Part shown: positions 11,842 to 22,850 of the stretch, piece after piece
How positions within the stretch are numbered: the stretch's first letter is position 1
How the letters are laid out: each line of letters starts with the position of its first letter
Source: Aldrovandia affinis
Lineage: Eukaryota > Chordata > Actinopteri > Notacanthiformes > Halosauridae
Assembly (NCBI GenBank): GCA_029706075.1
Contig: JAINUG010000073.1
Coordinates: 1,812,501-1,876,500, forward strand
Length of the DNA stretch: 64,000 nucleotides
Direction: 5' to 3'
Program-made: the position numbers and the translations under genes
The notes under the pieces: generated by a model
The model's database searches: none
Told to the model about the DNA's origin: nothing
The model's input: only the letters and a program-made list of their open reading frames with translations

Positions 11842-12029
11842 GTGCCTTTTAATGGTGTAGGAAACTACTCACTGCCAAAACATTTACATAATTTTTCAGT
11901 TTTTGGTAACCTAAACTTTTTTTTAACCTCTGGCAGTTTACCGCTTACCTTTTACCATTTCAGGTTATTCACTGGACTTGAACTGCTTACATTTCTGTAA
12001 AAACTGGAAAATGGGGGTGTTCTAAAACT

Positions 12030-12325
12030 TTTTTTTTTTTTTTTTTTAAATTTGTTTCTGATTTTATCCCATTTTCTCCCAATTTGGTAGCCAATTAGAC
12101 CCGCTATTTTTACGTCCCCCTAGTAATGTGAGTTCGCTGCCGTAGTCCTGCGACCGAAGGTGAAGTGACGCCTCTTACGTCGCCAAGCCGTCGACCGAAC
12201 CCCGGTACTTACAGGGCCACTCTACGCAGCGAACGCCACGTCGGCTTCCCTCCCTCCCTGGGGCGGACAGCCAATCGCCGCCCCCTGGTGGCACTCCGGC
12301 CAAAGCCGACACTTTTGGTCTCCGT
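12030..12325 (-). mobile_element. Long SINE (family C1) inserted in a Tc1 relic
   Basis: Poly-T (12030-12047), then 'gtttctgattttatcccatt', 'ctcccaatttggtagccaat' and 'gccgccccctggtggcactc'. The 14-bp duplication 'ggtgttctaaaact' at 12016-12029 and 12326-12339 is exact and defines both ends, so this is a 5'-truncated insertion with an A-rich 3' tail. The insertion is younger than the Tc1 host. Confidence 0.88.
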
Positions 12326-12360
12326 GGTGTTCTAAAACTAGTCTGCTACAGTACAGTAAA

Positions 12361-12649
12361 GGCCTCTACATGCTCGAAGGGCAACAACATGACAACAACA
12401 CAACCAGGGCTCTGCAACATCAACGCAACCTTTGCGACCTACGCAGAGGGGATTTCAGAGGGTGTTGCGTAGCTAACACAACAATCAAATTCGCGACAGC
12501 AGCGCAACCGTTCATGTAGATGTTGCGCATCATTGATTGGTTGGTTAGCAAACAGAGGCAGAGCTGTCAGTCATAGTTCATAGGTCACAGTTAATCGAGC
12601 TAGTAGCTAACGATATAGATAGATAGCATAATTTGTTCGACACGGTATA
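12361..12649. other. Intergenic DNA
   Basis: Nothing recognised. Confidence 0.4.
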
Positions 12650-13260
12650 AAATGAACCAGCTTCAGGAAAGATTGGCTGAAGTATACTAGTGCAATAGAG
12701 GGACAGTGCAATAGACAACATTATTAATACATCAAAGTGCATAGACAGTACATTAATACATTAGTACATGGAACAGGCACCACCACCTACATTTTACAGC
12801 ACATTCATCTCATATTATAAAGCGCTGTCTATTGTAGCAGTTCACAGCTCTCCCTGTTTTATCTGTCTGGACATTAGGGACACTGCTTGGGGGGGAAAAC
12901 TGTTTCTGTGTTGTCAGGTGTTTGGTTTTGATAGACCGATAACATTTTCTTGATGGTAGTTTTTGAAAGAGATGATTTCCTGGGTGAGTGAGGTCAGAAA
13001 TTATGTTTTTAGCCCGTTAGCCTTTCTCCATAGAGATGGTCAAAGGAGGCTAGTCTGTAGCCTATTGTCCTCTCTGCTCTTTTAATGATTTTCTGAAGTT
13101 TGATTTTAGAGTTCTGTGTGCCGTTGCCGTAGCAGATTGTTATGGAGTTTGTAAGGACACTTTGGATTATTGCTGTGTAAAACTGTGCTAGAACTTTTTG
13201 GCAAACTTCTTCAGTTGCCTCAGGAGGTAAGTCTCTCCCTTCATGTAGCGTCCTCTGATC
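12650..13260 (-). mobile_element. LINE (L2/CR1/Rex group) 3' fragment
   Basis: On the minus strand 13200-13010 reads as the end of a LINE ORF2: 'FYTAIIQSVLTNSITICYG' followed by 'KIIKRAERTIGYRLASFDH'. After a stop, a second segment is readable: 'DLTHPGNHLFQKLPSRKCYR', the 'HP...LLPSGRRYR' block typical of jockey-superfamily LINE C termini. The remaining 12650-12830 is the 3' untranslated end with repeated 'gcactt/tgcact' motifs. Truncated and stop-containing; the catalytic RT core is absent. Confidence 0.75.
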
Positions 13261-14092
13261 ACACAATGAGAGACAGCTGCCTGATTGAGAGATTGGGTGT
13301 CGATAATTGTGACACATTTTCTGGGGGGTTAAAAAAACCATGAATTGTTGAACAAAGTTTTTTCTCTGAGTATAAAATAATAGAATTTTCCCATTTCTTT
13401 TTGACCATACAATATAGCTCCATTACTTGTGTCGTTTGTTTTTATACAGCCTTCATTGCTCATCTTTGTCAATGTTGTGAATAATTTGAGGCTATTGAAA
13501 ATGTATAAGATCTGAAGAGCACATAGGCTGGAATTGGTGGTTACGCCAAGGGTCACAGATTTGTCGTTTTACAAAGCTGCATCCTGGCTCGTAACTCCAG
13601 GTAATACCGTTCCTATTGAAAATGGGCCTGTAAGTGCTCAACCTACATCTCTTTGTAATTTGCGGATCATTTCCTTTCGAGCTGAAGGATGCACTTTAGC
13701 AGAAACATCGTGAGCAACACAGTGTAGACAGAACAAAGAGAACCTCTGCTGCGTGCACAGCATTGGTGCATTTCTTCACATTAGTCTGAAATCATACCCC
13801 TTCCTCTCCACTCTCTCCTATCTTCCTTCCTTTGTTCCTCTTCTCCAGTAATGTGCTGATAACAGACTTCATTCCGGTGCAAATTTATCATCGTTAAAAG
13901 TACGCCAATTAAAGCATCTACCCGTCACTTGGGCCAATGAAGGGCGGAACACGCTTCTTCAGTCGATCGAGGTTTGGACGGCTGTCCACCCTGCTGGTGG
14001 CGTCTCTAAGTGATGGAGCGGATTGGCCTGGAGCTGTCGATTGGGCCCCCTCGCCAAATCAGATTATCTGAGACCGACGTCCAGGAGCAGCC
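13261..14092. other. Intergenic DNA, nothing recognised
   Basis: No gene or clear repeat is seen. Confidence 0.5.
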
Positions 14093-14580
14093 AATCAAAT
14101 CAAGTCATATGTATTTGTATAGCGTTTTTCACAAATGCATTGTCACAAAACGCTTAACAGAAGCGAACCCAGGCCTAGACCCCCCCGAAAGCAAGCCTAA
14201 AGGCGACAGTGGCAAGGAAGATGATAGGGAGTGTTGATAGGGAGAAACCTTGTGAGGAACCAAACTAAAAGGGGGGGGCCCATCCTCTCCTGGCTGGCAC
14301 AGGGGTGTGTCCAAAAAGACCATATCATGGTCAGTCCAAGGTGACTCAGGGCTGAATGACTTTGCATCTCCTGAGTTAGGTAGTCAGTGTGGTGGGGGGC
14401 TAAACCACGTGAAGGGGGTCTAGATCCAGGGACTGGGGTAGGCATGGGGGTGAGGGGTGGTGGGGGTGGGGCATCACAGGGCTCGGGGCAGGTGCCGCCG
14501 AATCAGAGGCCGAGGCAGAGAAGAGAACATGTAGTCAGAAAAAAGCAGTGCTATAGCCAGTAGCATTATGTGAGAGCAGG
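14093..14580 (-). mobile_element. LINE 3' end (TTTGA-tailed family)
   Basis: Starts with 'aatcaaatcaagtcatatg' and 'gcattgtcacaaaacgctta', the reverse complement of the 11187-11330 segment. It extends further inward, with a block 'tgccgccgaatcagaggccg' that also occurs at 31940 ('tgcccccgaatcgaaggcag'). Only the 3' untranslated part is present. A G-rich stretch at 14414-14472 lies inside. Confidence 0.65.
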
Positions 14581-15656
14581 GGAGCACAAGCATTTGAGTG
14601 ACGTGCCTGGCCCCCCGATGGTGCTAAGGGGGAGACACATCAGTCGAACGCTTCAGGTGTCCACGTTGTGGCCCTACGGTCCCCCTGGAGGGTCGGTGAC
14701 AAAACAAACTCTGCCAGTCGAAGGTCGGTCCCGAAGCAAAATGTGTGAAGGCCCGCTTCTCGGGAGCAGAGCGCAGAAGGGAAGGCTTGTTCCTCTGGTC
14801 TAATTCGCTCAGCGGCCCGCCTATCGATTGGGCTCACAAGGATAGCGGGGAGAGAGCACAGCGGTTCACGAAGTACAAATCGAGTCGGGCCCTCTCATAT
14901 TTCAAACGGGTGACAAACATGGCCCGAACGGGACCTTGAAGAAATGACCTCTGACTCGGAAGTGGTTCTACGGGACAGGGATTTGTGGGTTCATCCTGTG
15001 GCACGGAAGGTTCTGGTAAGGGCCTTTGTCAGAGAATAGTCGGCGCCGCTCAGACCCATACATTGAATATACCGTTTTTCACCCAATCAAATTCACTACA
15101 AATCCATATATTTAGCACAACAATAATTCCACACAAATGGGGGATGACACATATTTCTTTGCTGCCCATTTAATAGTATCAACTGTGTATGTCTGAAATT
15201 ACCCAAAATACAAAATTAAGTTGTGCAACACCTCCTGGCAATTTTAGTATGCTGTTTAGAGTTTAGAAATTAATTATCATATCGTTTATTTCCCGATCTG
15301 TCTTTCTTTATAAGAGACTCTGGCTTCAGTCCTGTTTGGTCGTTACCCTGTTGTTTCACAGTGTTTTCCAGTGTTCCAACATTGAAAAACTTTGCTAAGG
15401 ATGTCTGGACTCAATCTCATAACGCATGTTGGAAGGGCTTGTATGTCCGGCAGCTTTTTTTATTAAGTTTTGTTTCACGAGCGCACACAAAAAAACCTGC
15501 AGTTGAATAAAGGTGAATATTGCAACAGCAGGGAAATCACTGAAGCCATTACTCATCGTGATAGCAGTTATATTTGAGGCTTGATAAAAAAAAGATTTGT
15601 GCGAAACATCGGAAATCAAGCATGAAAAATGAACTCCCCCCACCCCCACTGCCCAG
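14581..15656. other. Intergenic DNA, nothing recognised
   Basis: Open frames around 14570-14940 have no recognisable domain and overlap on both strands. No gene is supported. Confidence 0.45.
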
Positions 15657-16117
15657 CTACCCAGCTACCCACACCCCTACCACACACACACACACACACC
15701 ACACACACACAACCACACACACCCCTACCACACACACACAACCACACACACACACACAAACAACCACACACACACACCCACACACACCCCTACCACACAC
15801 ACACACACAACCACACACACACACACAAACAACCACACACAGACTCCTACCACACACACACAACCACACACACACACAGACTCCTACCACACACACACAC
15901 ACAACCACACACACACACAGAGACTCCAACCACACACACAACCACACACACACACACACAGCCACACACACACACTGACCCCTACCACACACACACACAC
16001 ACACACTCACATGCATACATACACACACACACAGATCCCTAGCACACACACACACACACATACACATATGCATACACACACACACACACACAAATATATA
16101 TACACTCACAGACTCCT

Positions 16118-16149
<32 letters not shown>

Positions 16150-16171
16150 ACATATATACACTCACAGACTC

Positions 16172-16208
<37 letters not shown>

Positions 16209-16240
16209 CACTCACAGACTCCTACACACACACACACCTA
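15657..16240. repeat. Composite (AC)n array with higher-order structure
   Basis: AC dinucleotide runs are broken at intervals by 'ccccta' or 'gactcctac'. In the second half a larger unit recurs: 'atatacactcacagactcct' appears three times with spacings of 56 and 50 bp. The long Thr-His and Val-Cys frames on the two strands are products of the AC repeat, not genes. Confidence 0.95.
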
Positions 16241-18242
16241 CACTGCGTTATTTATTTTCTTGCCATGCACCCATATCTATATTACATAGCCTACATGTTT
16301 CATATTTTCCACTTACGCACACAGCAGGTTATTTACCGAGGCGGCCCAGCATGCATTGCAGGGCACAGCGGCAGTGGATCACCTGGGATTCGAGCCTGTG
16401 ATGTTATGGTTTCACAGCCAGTACAAACACACACAAACGCACATCTCTCTATGAAATATAGATTAGAGGGGAAACTCGTGTTGGAATTCTTTATTTTCCA
16501 TAAACGGGGGGGAGTTAATCGTTTATAAACGATATTAATTACGGTGATAATAGGCAGGAGGATCTATTTAAACATTTGCAAAAACGACCAACATTTTTTT
16601 CTCCTTTTTAAAAATGTTTACTATTATTTACCATTAAAAATAATTTAAAGATATTCGAAAGTAGGCTGCCGAAAAATGTACACAGTGGATGCCAGGGGCT
16701 TATCACCTTCCACAGCAGCGCCGTCCTCACGTAAATCCTACATAAATGTATTTTAAACATGTCCTGAGGCACGTTGAGGTCTTAAAACAATTATTAACAA
16801 GGATGATTTTTTTCCCCTCCCCACGTTTCATATCAGAAACCCCAGCATCCGTTACACACAGCAACACACGGACTAACAAGATCGCCCATTGACCATATTT
16901 AATTGCACGGAGTGTGCAAGCGCATCAGAGCGCAATCGCAGCCGGAGGATGTGTTGCTCGCGATGACGTGCGGGGAAGCGCCTTGAGTCTTATTTGACGG
17001 GAGCAAACTTTAGTTAATTTCTCAGAGGACTGGACTGTAATGAGCGTGGCACGGAAGGTCAGCTGTGTTTGACGAGGGTAGCGTCTCTCGCCCACCCCCC
17101 AGAATCTCCCGAGAAGCAATATGCTCAAATGTTTCTAAAAATTACTAAGTGTGCCATTGGTCCCTGTCAAAGCGATATCGGTTTTCCGAGCATTGATCCT
17201 TTCCTCCCCGTTGCATCGAAGGCAAAGATAATGTTTTTTTTAGCGGCTCCCCATTAAGGAGATGCTTTAGGCCAACTGCTGAAATGTTAATTAGCGAAAA
17301 TGTACATTCGGAGCACTTAACTGAAGTGCATCCGCGCAGATGCTCCGGATTTACATGCAATTATCGCATCCACAGTGTACTGCGATTTTCAAAAGAGTCG
17401 GGTACATTGAGTAGTCACCGCAGTGTTCGGGAAAAAAGGATCGAATGGCTGCATTTTATACATTTAGTATGCAAAATATTTATATACAACAACAATAAAA
17501 ACAGCCGTTGCGTCATTACGTTGCTTACGGTGATGGCGTGCGTACGTCACGCAGAGGACGCTGCTGAAGGATTACGCAGCGGTGATATTCTGCTTTATCT
17601 TTAAAAATGTGACGCATCAGACAGTGAGGTGCTGCCAGGTCACAGAAGGCTGGTGAATTATTTAGCGATGTTAACATGAAGGAAGACCTCATACCTCCAG
17701 TGGGGTGAATAAAAACGTTCACAAGCTATCCCTCAAAATGAAATTCTCACCCAGGGGTATCGTAAAGGGGTCCGGCCCAATCGAAGGGTCCCACAGTCGC
17801 CAAATTATCCTGATTAAATCCATGCACACGGCCTGACATCTCCTGTGACATCAGTCTCCCCACAGAACGGCCTGTAGATTTTTACTGCCTCGCATTAATG
17901 CCCTATCACTCAAACAGAACGCGCATAATGACCCACTGAGTGTGTATATATACCGTATATAAGGGGCTCCCTGATATGCCCCCCAGCAGGGTCAGAGGTC
18001 ACAGTCTATGGCTGGCCAATGAGAAGAGGCCCGGAGGCAGAATGATGGACCTCACAGTGATGTCATTCCCAGTGCAGTGCAGTGAGGTAGATTACGCGAA
18101 CCTTGGGGGTGAGCAGTTTTCCTCCGCAGTCAGTCACCAGCTTCCGCATTTGCAGTCCTCTGCAAGCCTTCACCTGTCAATCAGAGTCCCCGCCAACAAG
18201 AACTGTGACACAACAAAAACAAAGACAAATTAAAGAGTTTGT
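16241..18242. other. Unique intergenic DNA
   Basis: No gene is recognised. The segment 16860-17600 is CpG-richer than most of the window and largely free of repeats, so it is a reasonable candidate for conserved non-coding sequence, but this is only inferred from composition. Confidence 0.4.
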
Positions 18243-18399
18243 GGTTCTCTGTGGCTCAGTTGGTAGAGCACAGCGTTGGCAACGCTTAGGTTGTGGGTTC
18301 AATCCCCACTGGGGCCACACATACTGAAAAATTTATGCATTCACTACTGTAAGTCGCTTTGGATAAAAGTGTCTGCTAAATGGCGTATATAAATATTAT
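18243..18399 (+). mobile_element. Short tRNA-derived SINE (family A), intact structure
   Basis: A tRNA-like head carries an A box at 18252-18269 (tggctcagttggtagagc) and a B box at 18296-18306 (ggttcaatccc). The tail 'gtaagtcgctttggataaaa' begins at about 18350. The structure matches V-SINE/DANA/HAmo-type elements with an L2-like tail. It is not a tRNA gene: the acceptor stem does not close and the sequence runs straight into the SINE tail. Confidence 0.85.
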
Positions 18400-19018
18400 A
18401 CTCCGATAACGGAGTTGAGGAGACGGTTGAACAACTGAATTTAATAACTGTGATACCCAGCTGATGCACAACACTGCATTTTGATTTGATAGCATGTTAA
18501 ATAGTTAAGTTAATTAACGCATTTTTTCATAATTAATTTTAAAGGTCTGGTACAACACAGTCTGGCTAAGTCTGGTACAACACATTAAATGGTGGCATTT
18601 GATGTCAAATGGTGTACAAATAAATGGAATAAAGTAATGCGAGTACATCTACAGTAAACAGATTTACGCTATGATACAGAAAATATATACTTCCTAACTT
18701 GCTGTATTTCAATGCTTGATGGTATTGATGGATTGAATGGGGACTGTGTACTCTATCTGACACACACTTCATAGAGCAGGGCTCTGACGCGCTTGATTTG
18801 TAATCTGTTGCAAAGACCTGCATCATTCCATTGTGTTTGTGCTGACGTGCCGTCTGTAAAGCAGGCAATCTGATTGGCAGTACATCATCATCATACAGCA
18901 ATATGAGAGCGTGGAGAAAGCCATATATCGCATTTTAGTGTTGCAGTGGGGACCTTTGTCCTGTAGTGGTATGAATTTCCACCAGTGAAAATACAAAAAT
19001 GACACCTTGTAGTAGTTA
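18400..19018. other. Intergenic DNA, nothing recognised
   Basis: Unique AT-rich sequence without a supported gene. Confidence 0.5.
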
Positions 19019-19110
19019 TAATAATAATAATTTGTAATAATAATAATGGATTGTATTTATATAGCGCCTTTCATGTCATGATCTCAAAAGTGTTACATTG
19101 AAGGGTGTGA
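19019..19110 (-). repeat. Probable LINE 3'-end fragment with (TAA)n
   Basis: 'taataataataatttg' is followed by 'ggattgtatttatatagcgc' and 'ctttcatgtcatgatctcaa', a motif that ends many fish LINE-type repeats. Only the terminal part is present. Confidence 0.5.
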
Positions 19111-19274
19111 CACTCAACTCAACACTGTGCATCTTTCATATTTTTGAAAAGAAATTTTCAAATGAATGGGAGTTGCATGCTCTGCTGTTGCTTATGAGAC
19201 AATTAAATTGTATGGAAAATTTAGCATTTTTTGTGGGTTTTTAAAGAAGATATTGTGCATATACTGTATATATC

Positions 19275-19595
19275 CAGTGCTGATTTTTATACTTAGGCCG
19301 AGGGCCCAAATGTCACATGGGGCCTGGAATTATGCGGCAAATATTAATATTGATATTTTTTTTTTACATAATTCATTTTACACTTACACGCCTAATATAT
19401 ATTGTTCGTCACACAGGATCCTTATTATTATTAGCAGTAGTAGTCATAATAAAGTCAAAAGCAAATTAAATCATATCTCCAATCTAAGGTTAAATCTAAG
19501 AACTCCATCTCCCAGAATGCCATGTCAGGTTGGGGGTTAGGGGGCCCAAAACAGAGGCGGGGTCTAGGGCCCATGAAGGTCAAGATCCAGCCCTG
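19275..19595. mobile_element. hAT-type non-autonomous element (MITE)
   Basis: Begins 'cagtgctgat' and ends 'gatccagccctg', and an inner inverted block pairs 'aggccgagggccc' with 'gggcccatgaaggt'. It is flanked by an exact 8-bp duplication 'tatatatc' at 19267-19274 and 19596-19603, the length made by hAT transposases. At 321 bp it has no transposase. Confidence 0.75.
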
Positions 19596-19603
19596 TATAT
19601 ATC

Positions 19604-21271
19604 CTAGAGCCCATAGGAGCAACTACATGCAAAAATGACTTCTCAAAACCAGTGGGGAAAAAAATAATGGGCAGAAATTCATCAAAGCAATAGAGAGGCA
19701 GGCACGAAGATGGCGTCACTAGACGAGCGACTACTAAAATTATACTGATCTGAGAGCTTGGGGAAACGCATATTGACTATTGAAGTGGTCAAATATTTAG
19801 GGCTGTTGTTGGCATCTAGTTGGCTGAACAGCATCGAGCACACAGGAAAATCATTAATAATCATGACCAAACAACAGATTACACAACAGTATTTTACAAA
19901 TATTTAAAAAGAAAAGATTATTTTGCGACGTGAGCACAGTAATAGAGAACCCCACGGGCACACATTTGTGGCCCACTGCTGTAGAGTAACACCATGTTGA
20001 CACTACGCTGCTAGTTGACAGTATGACAGAACCTGGCCATCTCTTCCATCAAACAGCCTAATGCTTTGACAGTCAGCTGGTCACACCATGGTTACTTCCT
20101 AAACTTTACAAAGTGATCGTCATGCTGTTTGTTGTTGGTGTTATGAATCACTAGAGCGGCTTGTGTTTTGAAAATGTCCTTAATTACATACAGTTATGTG
20201 TCAGTTGATCATCTCATATCTTCGACAAGCTGCATAATTTGAATGAAGAAAAAGATAATCGACAAAGATCAATACATTCAGTAGAATTGTAGGTGGCTGC
20301 AATGCATGAATGGTGAGTCTATAATGGAGAAAGGCGAAAAGAAAGTTTGGATTGAAGAGAATGGGGCCCAGGTTTACAGTGCATTTGGTGTGGTGACAAA
20401 ACGACAAGGTGCTAAACTTTGCAATTTCACTTTGTAACGACGTGCCACACTTTCCCCTTGTTCTTAACGGCAAAAGTTTGCACTTTCACTCAAACAGAAT
20501 TACCAGGGCAATCACCAAAGCCTTTTACCCCTCAAAGGATTTCTTGGAAGAAAATACTCTCAAGGTTAAAAAAATAACCTGTTTTTTTTCTGTGATGGGA
20601 CACAGCGAGCCGTCTGTTCAACTCGGAAAGCTCTTGGACCGAAGCGGCTGAGTTTTATTGAGATTCGTTCTGTTGCCTTGTTCATTTAAACTGACGTACC
20701 GACGGTCCCCAGAAAGGAAAGCTCTGAGCTGCGCTGGGGTTCTACAGATCCAGCTGAAGGGTCTGCAATTAGAGGAAGGGACCAGTATTCCTCAGAGTCA
20801 ACATCCAGGGCTGAGCCCACAACCTAGTCTAGATAATAATCAAATCAATCATTTACATTTTACTGTCTAAATAGTATTTTACTACTATTTTAGTATATAT
20901 TTTACTTGCTTACTAAACATACATTGAATGTGAACAATGCAGCTAACGTATCATTATAGTTCTTATATTTATAATGACATTAAACACAGGAACACAGTTT
21001 AAATAATGTGAAAGGTAGGGGGGAAGGGGGGCTACATTTAATACATTTAACACTTGACAGTGCAGTGTTCATGATTGTATCAGTAATGCTCAACGTCAAA
21101 CACAGTCAATAAAAATTCATTTGCCAAAAATAGCCCAATAGCCACGCCCTAGCCACGCCCCCTGGGAGGGGCAAAGGAACACTGGCCGCTCAGAATGCTG
21201 AAGGTGAACATCACCTACAAGTGTTAAGGAAGTGAGTTTTCCCCTTTCTCACAGTTTTGAATTTAATAAAT
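19604..21271. other. Intergenic DNA, nothing recognised
   Basis: No gene or clear repeat is seen. Confidence 0.5.
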
Positions 21272-21450
21272 GAGCCAATGTGGCGTAACGGCTAAGGCAC
21301 TCGCCCGGAGTGCAAGTTGCTCACTGCGGGCCAGGGTTCGTTGTAGCGGCGAGCTCGTAGTACGAGGTAAGGGGTCGCTGAATTCGAAATGGGTTACAAT
21401 TGTCTACAAAACTGGAAGGAAAGAATCTGAATCAACTTATAGAAAAAATA
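21272..21450 (+). mobile_element. Partial SINE related to family C
   Basis: The head 'tggcgtaacggctaaggcac' and 'cgcccggagtgcaagttgct' parallel the head of the copy at 32602 ('gcccggagtacaagttgcc'). A degraded B box 'gggttcgttg' follows. Most of the GC-rich body is deleted, and the A-rich end 'gaaagaatctgaatcaa' remains. Confidence 0.6.
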
Positions 21451-22574
21451 ATAATACCGAGCTTATGCAAATCAAATGGATATACTGTACATTTCCAAGC
21501 TTGGACACGTAGAGCTTCCTGATAAGAAACTTGGCAAAGCCTCAAGATTTAGACAACGCACGTATTGTTTTATAGCTCCAGCTCGTGCTTTTAAATGCAT
21601 CCTTGCATGAATGGTGTAGCTGTATTCGGGGACGAATGTAAAACAGGCACAGATGGTGTGAACATAGTCTTGCTGTGGCATCAGAAGCACTGTTAAAATG
21701 GATACGTCCTCCTCGTTGTTAGCACCTGCTTGTATGAAGTTCAGTACTGTACGTTTAAGTTTCGTGGGCATTTTACCAACAGAACACTGTCAAGGTTATT
21801 GTCTAATGGGATAGTCGCCATGGATAGTTTCTCTGTCCCTGGCCAGGTTCAGAGGCAAGCAAAAGAACAATTTCTGTCAAATAATTGATGATTATAAATA
21901 TCTTCCATAACACCAATTGCATTACATAATGTCCAACGGAAATAAAGATAAAGATTGATTTCCTTACGAGGCTGGATTTTGTGGAACACCCGATGTAACG
22001 CTTTATCATTTTATCATACCAACTTAAACTGTAACTTTTAACAGGACCGATATCGCCAGGCATTGCTGATGAAATGTCACCCACCGAGTCCTTGAAAGCG
22101 TTTTTGTCAAGAGAAAGGTGTACAATGTGAGAGTAGGGGAATCCGTTGCATTTCACATGATTTGAGCCTGTGGAATGACTGTCCGAATGTGTGTGGTGGC
22201 TCGTTCAGTGCTGCACAAACAAGGGCTGACAGTGTGAGAGCAACATGGAGGGAAACACAAAGTGCTCGTGAGCGCCTGTGCCGATGAGCAGGTCGCCCCC
22301 GTCACTCCGGGCTTCCCCAGGCAGTGCTACAGTGACCCCTGCTGAAAGGACCCCACTGCTGTGACAGGGCAGGGCTGATGGGTTTACAGTCTCTGTGCTG
22401 GCACAAGGATTCTGACCGATGCAAATTCACCAAGCGGAGGTGAAGGCCATAAACACGATCCCTCAGCGCTGACCTTCTCTCTCGAAAGATCTCTCTCCGA
22501 TCGTCGCTGCCGACTGATCTTGTCCGTTTAGAAATATTACAAGTTAAAGATGTTTCGTGCTGCAGTTTTACAGG
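21451..22574. other. Intergenic DNA, nothing recognised
   Basis: Two minus-strand open frames of about 100-117 codons (21472-21771, 21803-22156) carry no recognisable domain and are treated as chance. Confidence 0.45.
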
Positions 22575-22850
22575 TTAAACAAGTTCAAGTTCAAGTTTTA
22601 TTTGTCATATGTGTAGGTACAAGTACACAGTACAATGCAATTCTTACTTGATGTGCTCCAGCCCAATGTTAATAAAAATAAGTAAAAGTAGAATAATAAA
22701 AACAGTACAATAATTAAACAGAAAGCACAATAATAAATTATCTAGAAATGTACAAAAAAAGAGGGGGGGGGGGTGCTTTTAAAGTGCAAAAGTGACGTAG
22801 TGCAATGAAGCTTCAGTAACAAAAATAAAATAATAAAAATAAAGGTTGAT
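22575..22850. repeat. Interspersed fish repeat, class uncertain
   Basis: 'caagttcaagttttatttgt', 'cagtacaatgcaattcttac' and a G run at 22764-22772 followed by 'gcaaaagtgacgtagtgcaa' form a commonly seen fish repeat, probably a LINE-derived 3' end. No open frame is present. Confidence 0.5.

Larger units (their letters stand above)
11540..12360 (-). mobile_element. Tc1-type transposon relic split by a SINE
   Basis: On the minus strand it holds the outer sequence 'agttttagaacacccccatt', a leader, then a transposase N terminus. The N-terminal region is continuous from about 12015 to 11640. The element is interrupted at 12030-12325 by a family C SINE flanked by a 14-bp duplication (12016-12029 and 12326-12339). 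The terminal repeat on this side is badly eroded, and the other end was not found. Confidence 0.75.

Noticed and set aside
15574-16289. Long Thr-His-rich and Val-Cys-rich reading frames
   Set aside because: They are translations of the AC repeat in different frames and strands; no non-repeat coding sequence adjoins them.
18252-18306. tRNA gene
   Set aside because: A and B boxes are present, but the acceptor stem does not pair and the sequence continues into a SINE body and tail. The same applies to all tRNA-like heads in the window.
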